A stretch of DNA of 64,000 bases from Pempheris klunzingeri (taxonomy: Eukaryota; Chordata; Actinopteri; Acropomatiformes; Pempheridae), in the NCBI RefSeq assembly GCF_042242105.1, contig NW_027254956.1, positions 310,001 to 374,000 on the forward strand, in the 5' to 3' direction. The notes beneath the pieces were generated by a model. It ran no database searches, was not told the origin of the DNA, and saw nothing but the letters and a program-made list of their open reading frames with translations. The translations under genes were made by a program, and so were the position numbers. Shown here piece by piece: positions 49,001 to 59,900 of the stretch (positions are counted from its first letter, which is position 1; every line of letters begins with the position of its first letter).

Positions 49001-52000
49001 TCTGGCCCAAATGCTGGAAGAGTTCAAGACAAGCAGTCAGGTGACTGATTCTGAGAGGCTCCACCTTTGCCAGGAGAAAGAAGACTTAATTGCGGTTCAA
49101 AGAAAAATCTGTAATGAGAAGGAAGAGCTCCTCAGAGAGATGGAAGAATTAAAGGAGAAGCTTCAGATCGTAACAGAACAACTGTCTCAGTCCAATGAGA
49201 AACTTAAAGAAGCATTATCGTCTTTTGAGCAAGAGAGGCAAGCATTTCGCCTTCAGAATTCAGAAATTGAGATGGCTCTACATGGTATACGAAAAGAAAA
49301 GATGAGCCTGGATTCAGCACTAGAACAGCAGAAAATGGATTATGAGTGTCTGGCAGTGGAGAAGGGAGAGGTAGAAGAGAAGCTCACAAAAGCTATATCT
49401 GAAAAAAGTGCTCTTTCTCTTGAGCGTGATAAGCTAGCTACTGATATCCGAACAGCAAAGGACCAATTGGATAGTCACTCCAGAGAAAATGCTGTCAATA
49501 TCCAAGATAAGTCTCATCTAACAACGCTACTGGAGGAAACCAAATGCCAGAAAGACAAGGTTGAAGCAGAGATGACTTCTTTGAAACAAGAAAAGGCTGA
49601 CCTGCAAAATGAACTGCAGAAACATGAATGTGATATTGAAGTTCTTAAAAAGGACAAAACCGAACTTGTCAAAGAGCATAGTAAACTAAAAATTGATTTT
49701 GAAAAGACTAATTTAGAATTGGTTCAACAGGTTGAAAGCCTTAAAAACGATTGCCAGCATCTGCAATCGTTGCAGACTGAAGCTGACAAAAAAGTGCAGT
49801 CGTTGCAGAAAGAGAACCAGGGGCTGGTTCAGGAGATCCAGGAGTTAAAATGTCAGACTACATCAATGTCAGAGGCCAAGCACCTTCTTGAGAACCAGCT
49901 GGAGGATGTATCTCGTGAACGGACTAAAGTGATAGTTGACAAGGATGGCCTTTCCAAACAAACTGAGGAGCTGCAGAAGACGTTATCCAAAATTACACAA
50001 GAAAATAAAGAGATGTCTTCTGACCTTAAGAATGCTGATGAGCAAAAGAAGTCTTTTATGGTGGATATTCAGACTTTGAAAATGAAATTAAAGCAGCAAG
50101 AGCAAGAAACCAGTGAGTTGACACGAGGTAAAGAGCAGCTATTATCTAAGCTTGAGGAGATGGGCAAACAGATGACCTTCCTGACCACAGAGAAGGAAAA
50201 CCTTTTAGCTGGACAGTGTAAATTGGAGCAGGACATTTCTTCTCTTCACACAAGCCAAGAACAGTCAGTCACGGAACAGTCAAGACTCCTTGGAGAGTTA
50301 GACAAGTTGCATGCAAGCCAGAAACAACTAGAGGCTGATGTCAATGGCCTACAAGCTGATAAAGAACTTTTGGAAAAGCAATATAAAAATGCTGTTGCGG
50401 AGGCATCAGCCTCTGTTGTTTCGAAAGAAGAGATTTCCTCAAGCATCTCAAATCTCAACGCACAGAAGGATGCTCTGCAGGTGGAGAGAGATGAAGCCAC
50501 CCAGCAAATCAGGAAGCTGGAGTCCCAACTAAAACTTGCCATTTCTAAGCAGCTTGAGGTATTCCTCCTCCAGTAGTAATCACTGACACACATACCTTAG
50601 AGTGGCTGGGTCTATGTCACCTACTTACTGCATGCTTGCTGGTTTGTCTGCCTTTCCCCTCCTTTTATTTTCGTGCCTAACTTTCATCTTCCATCTACTA
50701 ACTGCTGTTAGTTACCCTTAACTCCCAGCCTGTTCCTGTGGGCTTATAACGTGATATAACATAAGGCGAAATTCTTCTGGGTTACATGATTATGTAGGTG
50801 TAAGGTGATCTTTATCACACTCACCATCTGATGGTGTTTCATATTTCATTTGAATTTATAATTGATCTTAATAGACTCAACTCAAAAAGGTCGATGTGAG
50901 GATTTCTCAGCACACTGTCATCACACTCACACTCATCACAAATATTAATGCAATGGGAAAGATTGTAGCCTCAATAATCTGCTTTAGTGTCATTCAGGTT
51001 TTGGGCTTGCAAAATCTCTCTGAGCAGACTGTTACAATTACACTTACTGATCATATACATATAGACAGAAATGATTAAATATCTCGATACAAGGCAGCTC
51101 TTGGTGGTAACCAGTGGTTTCTACCATCATTCAGGATTTGAGGAAGTCCTACACAGAATGCCTGTAAAGAAATACCACTATTTTTTTTTTTCTTATGTGA
51201 TTCATTGCTTAAGTTAATGGGTTGCCAGTATCCGTTCTGAGGCCACAGGTTGTAGAGTATTTAAAGTATTTCCTAATTGTTTTTGTTGATTAGTGTAATA
51301 TTTATGTTGTTAATTCTCAACCAGAATGTACTTAGAAATGTAAATTTGCAATGAACTGATATTTGGATTTGGAGATTTGGAATTGATGCTAAATCAGTAA
51401 TTAGACAAACATTAAACATTAAGCATGCGATTAATTAAATTCTTTTAAAACAAGGTAATTGCTTGTAGTCAAACGATGCATTATAAATAGCTTAATCAAA
51501 TGACCTTCACAATACGTATTCTGGTTGGTTGAGGTCATTAGGTATTGATGTCAACCAACCATTTGCTTCTCTTGATATGAAACCGTTCTTATCAAATATC
51601 CTGCTCATGCACCATTTAGGCTACAGAGGCCTCTGGTAAGACTGCTGAGGCTCTTGAACAACTGGCAAAAGAGAAGGCCAGTTTGATGCAGGAGAAGAAC
51701 GAAGCCCAATCTTTGCTTGAAGTGCTCCGAAACTCTAAGCAGGAGATGGAGACCAAGGTAAGAGATGGAAAGATGGGTCTTTGCAGAAAAAGTGCTAATA
51801 TAAACTTTCAGAGGTGAAGCAACTCTTTCCATCAAGCAATATATGTGAAAGAAAAGGAAATGAGTAAAATCTTGGGTATATGTGTTTTGTAGTTGTAGCT
51901 TATAATATATTTATTGTTTTAGCTAAAAACTTTGAAGAAAGAGAATTCCAAGTACCAAGAAGACCTGAATGTATCTAAAGAGCAGCTTTGCACAGAAACT

Positions 52001-55000
52001 CAGAGGACTAAGAGTTTGTGCCATGAAATGTGAGTATGTCTTTAATTTTGGAAAAATATAAATATATCAAATTTAAATTTGAATAATATGATAATATGAT
52101 GTATTTAATGGGTTACAGTAAATCAAGAGACATGGCAGGAAGTGTTCCTACAAACCAATATGATTTCTGCACGAGTTGTCAGAATTTCTTGGATGATTTT
52201 AATATTTGTGTTTTTTCAGTGAGGAGCTTAAAGAAGCAGCTTCTGTGAAGACGGAGTCCCTGCAGACGATGCAAGATGAAAACAACAAGCTGACTCTGGA
52301 GCTCGAAAACAGTCACAAAGGCCAGAGTGATCTTGTGAAGGTGCAACACATAATCATAATCTTTATTGTATTATTTTTATTGAATTCTTAAATCTCATAA
52401 AACTACGGCCATCAGAACATTTTGTCTTTCAGCTTTTGATGAGCAGACCATGACTGGGACATTTTTTTCTCTTCCCTCTAGTTTAAGGATGAGCACTCAA
52501 AACTCAAAAAACAGTTGAAAGAGTTGAAGCAAAGGTATGAAGACATGATCATTTTATGAATCAGTCCATTTCTCAGATCTCTACAAATTCACCAGTATTT
52601 TGAAGCCTGTTGACTAAATGAACACAAATGCTTTCACTTGCTAATATGCTGTGCATTTTATTATGAAGCAAATGGTATATCATGCTGTTCTTTTTCTGCA
52701 AAGCCTGCCAAATAATGCCTTCAGGTAACTCACATTTTAATGTAATTTGATATTGGTCATCATCCTGTAATAGTGCAAACATTAACCATTACACCAAAAA
52801 ATATATTAACATGCAAACCCGTTCCACCTGATTAGCAGTTTGATAGTGTTTTTACACTACTGGTGGTGTTTTTTGTTTGTTTTTATTAGTTTGTTTATGT
52901 CAGCCATTGTGCTCTCCTTCCCTTACCTTATTTCCACACTGAATGTGATGACTGCACAGAGTATCAAATATTTTGATTGAAAGCAATGCTAGAGGAAAAA
53001 ATGGCTCTTAATTTTCTGCATGTCTCCTTGAGTTTCTGCAATGTGTGTTGTGGCCCTGAAGTCTGAGGTAATTCCAAAGATAGAAATCTGCTGAGAAACA
53101 ATTTGGTTAATTGGTTCCAGTTTTTCTCTGCCTGGAGTGATTGTGTACTGTACCTCAAATATTTAGTTGCTATTGTGTATTTGATAGTGAGAGCACCTTG
53201 ATGGAGCAGTTTGACAAGGAGAAGGCCGCCCTCCAACAGTCCATCCATAAAAACAGTGCCTTAATTTCAGAAAAGGACCAGCAGGTGGAAAACTTAAGGA
53301 GCGAGGTGAGAATCTGATGCATGACGGTACTCTCTTATCGTCAGTAGATATGGCAGCTTATTGACAGAACAGCACAAAATGAATTCAAGTGAATCATCTG
53401 TTGTGACAGATTCTGAGCAATAAAAAGATAAGAGCCTTTTATAACAGTCTTTAACAGTGAACCTTGCAGGAACATTGCTGAGTCTAATACGATGTTACTT
53501 CCTATTTGAGGCTGCATGCAAAGATTCTACCACTTTATGAACCTGAAAGTACAAGTTTAAAAGATTGTGAGCAAGAAGGCAGTGACACACATTTTCATCC
53601 TCTTAAAACCTGTTTTGAACTCAAACACACTGAGGAGTATGTACTCTCAGATCTTGACTTGCAGACTGAATAAATACTCAAATTGAATTTGTGCTTGTGA
53701 TGCTGTTAGATTGTCACTGAGTGACAAAGTGATAAAATTATGTTTTAGAGCAAATAGTAATATTTTGGAACACAACATTCCTCCAATATTGAAAAGCATT
53801 TGTTGCCTTCTTCACAGCTGGCTGTATTACGTGGGGAAAGTGCCTCAGTTAAGACACTCCAGGATACAATTCAGGCCTTGGAGCAGGACAAAGCTAATCT
53901 ACAGGAACGTGTTCAGAGACTAGAGAAGGCCCTGGCCGCAGGATCTGACACCATCAACCAGTCCTCAGGTAAGAATGAGCTTAACACATGAACACAGCCA
54001 ATATTTTTGGTTGCACTTTAGGTCAGTTTTCTGTGAGTTTTAACGAAAACAAGATTACAAAGTTTGCTCCTACATGTCATTTAACCTTTTACCTGACGTT
54101 TCCAGGTGATGCAGTTGTGGACCAACTAAGGGAGGATAAGGAGACTGCAGAAAGTCAGGTGTGTATAACCTTCTCCTCATCCTGAATAATATCATAATCA
54201 TAGGCCTGGATAGGTTGAGGGATTTTGCCATTCATACATTCAGTGTAAAGATGCTTCCCTACCTTGGCTCACAGAATATTCTGGTCTGACAACAACTTGG
54301 TCTAATTTACATTCTGGTCATTACTCGTTTGGGGCTGTTGTACGGGAACCGTCTGGCTGAATGCTGCGTGAAATGCGTGCTGCTTACTCAGACATTTACT
54401 AACAAATACTACTTCTGATGTAGCAGTAGACTCTGCATTTTACTGTTTACTGATGACGCATGTAGCTGTTACAGTATAATGTTTTACAGAGGTGAGATGG
54501 ATCTAAATTGATTTTACCTTTGAATGGAAGCATATTGAGCTTCTCGCATCATTTCAGTTCATACAGCTGTATAGAGCTTTTCACCCACAGTGGTGGGATG
54601 ATGGTGCGTGTCCTCAGTCTCAGAACCTTCTTACTTCTCACCTCCAGCCTCTGTTTATTATAAAATGTTATACTGTATTATCTGTGTCAGTGATGACTTG
54701 AGTGTTTTGTCTGGCAGTAGGTGGGTCCTAATTTGAGTCTTTTTTTTTTTTTTTTTTTCTATCTTCTCCCTCTCCTTCTCTTTCTTAAATCCCAACTCCT
54801 CTGCTCTGCCCTGTCTCTGATGTTGGCAATGCTACACCACCATCAGGCAGCGGTTTGTTAATGTTTTTCATCAGCTTCACCTTTGCATGTTTGTCTGTCA
54901 CTGTCAGTGTTTTTTCCAGTGGATCACATTGAAGTTGATGTCCAAACTACAAACTGTCCTCTTAAGACGAATGAAGCCTATTTTCTCAATACCTCTGTCT

Positions 55001-55824
55001 TTAGGGGACATCAGATCTACTAAGTAGTGCTTTTACTTAGGAAGACACTCAGTCAGTATTTTACCTAGTGACTCATTCCAAGCTTAGATTTTTCTTTGGA
55101 GGACAACTCACAGTGGCGATTTGGCATTGTAGTCACAATTGGGTTACTTATGTAGCGGATATGGTAAGGTATAGTCACTATTATCTATCTATAGTCCTTG
55201 TCATAGTATTGAGGCAAATTTTTGCACATAATACAATGAATAAAGTCCACAGGTAGACCCTATATCAATGTTTAAAATTTTGTGCAAGAAAATGTGTAGG
55301 ATAATAGGTGATCATTTGCTGGCAGCAGCACTGATGCCACTGTTGCATCTCCTTTTAAAGATTGAGTTCCTGAATTCAGTCATCGTTGACCTCCAGAGGA
55401 AGAATGAGGAACTCAAGGACAAATTGGAGAAAATGGCTGCTGCTGCTCTCAATGGGAATAATCCAAGTGAGCTGGATAACTATGATAGGTAAGTCCTATT
55501 CATATCTGACCTTCTCAGACTTCCTCTAAAATAATGCCAGCTGTGTATCGCTGGACAGTTAGTTACATACGGACCTGCTTTCTTTTTCTCTGCAGTCATG
55601 ACAAAGAACCTGTGAAGAAGAAGCCTCCCCCAAGGCTGTTCTGTGACATCTGTGACTGCTTTGACCTCCACGATACTGAGGACTGCCCCACACAAATGCA
55701 GATGCCCGACTCCCCTCCACACACCACCTACCATGGCAGTAAGGGCGAAGAACGGCCCTACTGCGACATCTGTGAGGTCTTTGGCCACTGGACCGAATCC
55801 TGTAATGACGACCAGACCTTTTAA
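37029..55824 (+). CDS. clip1: CLIP1 (CLIP-170), microtubule plus-end tracking protein
   Basis: Tracks growing microtubule ends with EB1 and links them to dynactin, IQGAP1 and membranes. Twenty-five coding exons sum to 6711 nt (2236 aa plus stop). The first is 37029-37119; 37673-38235 holds CAP-Gly 1 (GKNDGSVAG); 39135-39259 and 39365-39581 hold CAP-Gly 2 (GKNDGAVAG) and the Ser-rich [16 protein letters not shown] segment. A coiled coil runs from 39693 to 55488. It includes a 35-aa cassette (43079-43183), 44392-45300 and the very large 48105-50558. The terminal exon 55596-55824 has two zinc knuckles ([31 protein letters not shown]) and ends DDQTF. Without the 2454-nt exon the protein is 1418 aa, close to human 1438. 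The remaining exons are 39693-39890, 40029-40120, 40321-40381, 45454-45570, 45952-46009, 46108-46191, 46290-46446, 46545-46710, 46921-47136, 51620-51757, 51923-52029, 52220-52340, 52482-52534, 53188-53305, 53818-53968, 54106-54158 and 55361-55488. Confidence 0.96.
37285..37376. repeat. Retroelement 3' tail with (ATCT)n in CLIP1 intron 1
   Basis: GCTGCTGTAACAGCAAACTT, then CCCCACTGAGGGATCAATAAA, ends in six ATCT units. This 'ccccactgagggatcaataaa' plus tetranucleotide tail is typical of 3' ends of fish non-LTR retroelements. The family is not determined. Confidence 0.6.
40382..43078 (+). other. Long CLIP1 intron before the 35-aa cassette exon
   Basis: 2.7 kb with no supported coding sequence or clear repeat. 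Its last 350 bp are strongly C/T-rich. In mammals an 11-aa alternative exon lies beside the 35-aa one; I searched by eye for a 33-nt equivalent and did not find one. Confidence 0.5.
43079..43183 (+). other. clip1: CLIP1 35-aa cassette exon
   Basis: This 105-nt phase-0 exon encodes [20 protein letters not shown] and the rest of a segment matching the alternatively spliced 35-residue insert of mammalian CLIP-170/restin. Large flanking introns (2.7 and 1.2 kb) suit regulated inclusion. Confidence 0.85.
48105..50558 (+). other. clip1: Giant 2454-nt coiled-coil exon of CLIP1
   Basis: One uninterrupted exon, with acceptor TTTTCCCAG at 48104 and donor GAG/GTATTC at 50559, encodes 818 residues of Glu/Lys/Leu/Gln-rich heptad sequence. 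Examples are [20 protein letters not shown] near the start and [20 protein letters not shown] near the end. Both boundaries are phase 0, so it can be skipped without changing frame. Confidence 0.88.
50559..51619 (+). other. CLIP1 intron after the giant exon
   Basis: AT-rich, 1.06 kb. Nothing beyond the splice sites is supported. Confidence 0.6.
54159..55360 (+). other. CLIP1 intron before the penultimate coding exon
   Basis: 1.2 kb, with a long T-run followed by a C/T-rich stretch near 54740-54830. No supported exon inside. Confidence 0.55.
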
Positions 55825-56981
55825 AGCCTTTTTCACCCTCGTTCGCACAATCACCATATTTGCACATCATGTTAGATAATGCTGTGCTTTTGGGGTTTTG
55901 GTTTGTATGTGTGCATTTTGTGTGCTTGTTTTTGTCAAGCGTCTTTATTGTCCACGCCAGCCCTTAAGCGCTCTTACAGGAGAATGGTCTCCTCTTTCCA
56001 AAAAATCAGTCATCCAGATATACAACAGTTGACAATTTGTATTTGTGATAACATATGTTGTTGGAGGAAAGGCAGTTGGTATCCTGGGTGTGTGATTAAG
56101 AAGATACTGTAGGTGGATGTATTGTGGGAAAAGTGATGGTCTTCATATCATTTAATTTATCAATATCCTGACATTGTTTGCACAGCTTGTTGGGGGTTAC
56201 AAAGATAATATAGTACCATAAAAGGTGTTTATTTGAAACTGTAAATTACTTGATTGCAAAACAAATGTCAGTTTGCGCAAAAATTGGTGAGCTATAGTTT
56301 ATTTTTTTATGCCTGGAGATACTACATACTCTTTAAAGGTTTGATAGTATGTGTGTAATTTTGTGTAGGGTAATCACGGGGGAAAGATATGCTCGCTCTT
56401 GCCTGGAGTGGAGCAGTGAAACCCAGTGCTGTTTTGGCTTTAATGGGAACTTTTTTATGGTCTTCATTAAGCGACTGCTGAATGATTGGTAAGAAAAAAA
56501 CAGTGAAACTTAAATGCACTTCACACTCACAACCTGAGGGGTTACACCCTCTGTTCCAGTGAAAGGGCCTTTCCAAAGTTTCTGTAATCAAAAGATCATT
56601 TCTGTGTGAAACAATGAAATACCTAGGCATTTCTTTAAAAATGTTTTGAATATCTGTACAAAAATAAATGAAATTTATGTATAAATAAATCTCTAGTGAT
56701 TGTTTAGTTGAAAGCACTATGTACTAAGCACAGTCTTAATGACAGTCTTATGTTCTAAGTTTTAGGAGGGAAAACAAATGCAGCCCATTTCAAGTTGTAA
56801 ATAATTTAATATGCAATGAATCTCTACAGTATGTTCAAGTCAGCAGTGATGAGGGAAAGCAGGGAGGAACTTAAGGGTAGTTTGTAACACGGGTTAATCC
56901 AGAGATGAAGCTTGGCCTGAAAACGTGTGAAGGATGATAGTGTTGCGCTAAGATAAAACAGGACGGTTTGCTACAGGGGTT
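55825..56981. other. CLIP1 3' UTR and convergent LRRC43 3' UTR
   Basis: No supported ORF. Plus-strand poly(A) signals AATAAA lie at 56663-56668 and 56684-56689. A minus-strand ATTAAA (TTTAAT at 56805-56810) probably serves LRRC43. The two transcripts end about 120-150 bp apart. Confidence 0.65.
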
Positions 56982-59900
56982 TTAGTGTGGGAACAGAAGC
57001 TGGTGAGCTTCAGACACAGACTGCCATTTCTCCAGCTCCACGCTCAACTCCACAGTCACTGGTTCCAGCTGAACGGACACAGAGTTGTATCTGTGGCCAT
57101 CCATCTCACAATCCTTGCTTCCCTTTTCCTTGCCTACAAAGGACAACAACAAACATAATTCATAATTCTTTAAGCAGGCAAAAATGAAAGACTTGACTGA
57201 CTGAAAAATCAAAGCACAACCCTTTACAATTTTAGATATTTTAAGTTGGAAAAGATATCTGACGATTGATTAACCTTTTGATGCTGCTGTGTTCTTCTTT
57301 TGAGTACCACTGCCTCCCCTCTGCTGTGATTCCTTGTTCTCCTTCTTCTTGTCTTCTTTGATTTTCTTTCTCAGGTCCTAAAAATTAGTGAAAAATATAT
57401 CCCACACGAAATAAATCAGATTGGCAATTTATAACCCTATTGGCTGTCCCAAACGTTGCTAGTTTTTTCTCAATTTGAATTTTAATCCAAGCTGTTTTTT
57501 GATAATCCCAGTGAAATGGATCAGATAATGACATGTAATACTAGAGATTATACTATTTAAGCAAAGCACAGGCTGTGTTTCATGTAAACTTGCCTTCTCA
57601 AGCGTTTGTGTGGCTTCCACCTCAGACTCTGTGTACAGAACACCAAAGTCACAGAGGACATCAACCTTCTGACCTCTTTTGACCAGGCTTTGCAGGGGGA
57701 CATGGGCAGACCCAAGGACTCTTCTGATGGGGGCATCCTGGACCAGCTCTGCTACAGATTTCTTCTTTTTGTCTTTAGACTTGTCTTTAGTGGAAGCAGA
57801 TTTTATTGGAGACTGGGGAAGATATCATAGACAAGAAAATCAGATGCAGTCTAACATTATCTGCCTAAACAGACTTCAAACACCTACCGACAGAAATGTT
57901 GTCCTCTGGAAAATGCACCCTAACAAACCATTCACAAGTTTGTTTGTGATGTAATTGTTACATACTGTATATTACAGAGTTCTGCTGCTATAGATTTATT
58001 GAACCACAATACACTCTAACATGTGGCCATAGTATAATGAGATGAAGAACAGCAGAGCTGAGTGAGTTGGAGCAAAAACATTATCCTGGAACCAGAGGTA
58101 AAAATCCAAATACTATAGCTATGTAGCCAGGTTAATTTTAGCACATGGTTTGTCATAATAATAGACAGATGGTCAGCAATCAGTATTCCAGTAGGAATGA
58201 ACAATCCAGGACTTCCCTGAACATCCAGTCAACAGATCTGTTGACACATGGCTGGACCACCAGCTGACTAATGCAAGGTGTGACCACAGTTCCTGGTTCT
58301 TTAGGAATTAAATGATAAGCTCACTTCTTTCCCTTTCCCGCCCTTCTTTTCCTTTACAGTTCGGGTGGGTTTGGCCACCGACACGTCCTCAGAAGCTGCA
58401 GGCCATGACAGGACCTAAAATGTCAAATGCCAGAATATAAATCCTAACATACTTAGCGTCTAATTTTTTACCCCATCAAACCATCTTTTTGGTACCTTTT
58501 CCTCCTCTATTCTCAGATAAAGTCCTCGATTGAGAAATCTCTTCAAGCCTCCCAGATCACGAACAACATGACTTTGTGAGTCAGTGAAGTCCATGCACTC
58601 TGACCATGTCAGCTTTTTAGTGGTGTGTCTTGACACTGTAGAAAAGGAAATCAGAAAGTGAGTGTCTGGCATACAGAGGGTATTGCAAAACCACAGAAAC
58701 AAGCCAGGCTTCTGACGAGCCATAGACACATAGTTGAGAAGAATACATACAAACAAACCACAGATAACATGGTGACATGATAATGCTTGATAAATGATCA
58801 GTATAATAATCTGTCATCTGTTTCAATGTGCGCAACTCTCCACTGGTTGTTCTGACTGTTCATTTCTCTGAGGAAAGCTGTTTCTACAGAAACTGATAAG
58901 AAAAAGTTCATCCCAGTTACACAGGATACATTACTAAGTTGAATAAATCCATCATACTGACAGTATTTCCAATCTCTCTTACACGATTGCATTGAAACGT
59001 CATACAATATTTAATCTTTCCGTATAAGCAACTTCCTCAGCTCTATCAGTTTGTGATTGTTGTACAGCGTTCTCCTGTAGGGCTGAAACCAGTGCACATC
59101 AAATGAGGTATGAGGTGCTATTACCATGTGCAGTATCATCAACATTTTTGCTTGCTTGTAGTTTCGCATTAAAGGAGTCGTCTGCTGTCACATGTGCCAT
59201 GGCTGCTGCGACAACTTTAGACTCACTGTAGAATTCCTGTGAACAGCACCATAAAAAAGAGAGAAGTGCTGAGCTACAAAATGGTGAAAATATGTTTATT
59301 TATATTTAATCTAATCTTTCTGAAAAGTGTGGGAAGGATACATCACCATGTTAACAAGTGTTTGATGATTAAGGAAGTCATATGTGATAAAATAGCTGTA
59401 GGTGACAACAGGGAAGTCAGGAGCATTATCTAAACTCATCAGTGGGTCTGGGATTCCCCTCATCCTGCCAACACTGACTGTGGCCGATGCATGGTGCACT
59501 ATCAGACCTGTAGAAAAGAAAACGATCTTGGTATTATTAACTGTAGCTACGCTCTTGATAAAGATGAAATGACACAGCTGCTTACTTGGGAAATTAAAAA
59601 GAAGCGTACTAATTGATAGCACAGTCTCACCATTCATCTTGGTCAAGTCCCTGAAACAATGTCTTTCCTCAGGGGAGATCCATGAGGCGTCCAGGCAAGA
59701 CAACTGTGGGAGACTGTCCACAGTGAAGCCCGGGTAGCAGGACGCAAGAGTGAAGGGGTTTCCCTCCAGCACCAGCGTCCTGAGGCAGGGGAGTGTGCTC
59801 AAGGCGTTCAGCAGGGCCCGCTGGTCCTGAAACTCACAGTCACTCAGGTCCAGACACACCAGCTGTGGCCTGAGGTCAGAGACAGTCAGTGTTTGTACAG

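Noticed and set aside
48602-49027. 141-aa antisense ORF
   Set aside because: Lies wholly inside the large CLIP1 coiled-coil exon; Ser/Leu bias is the complement of Glu/Lys codons.
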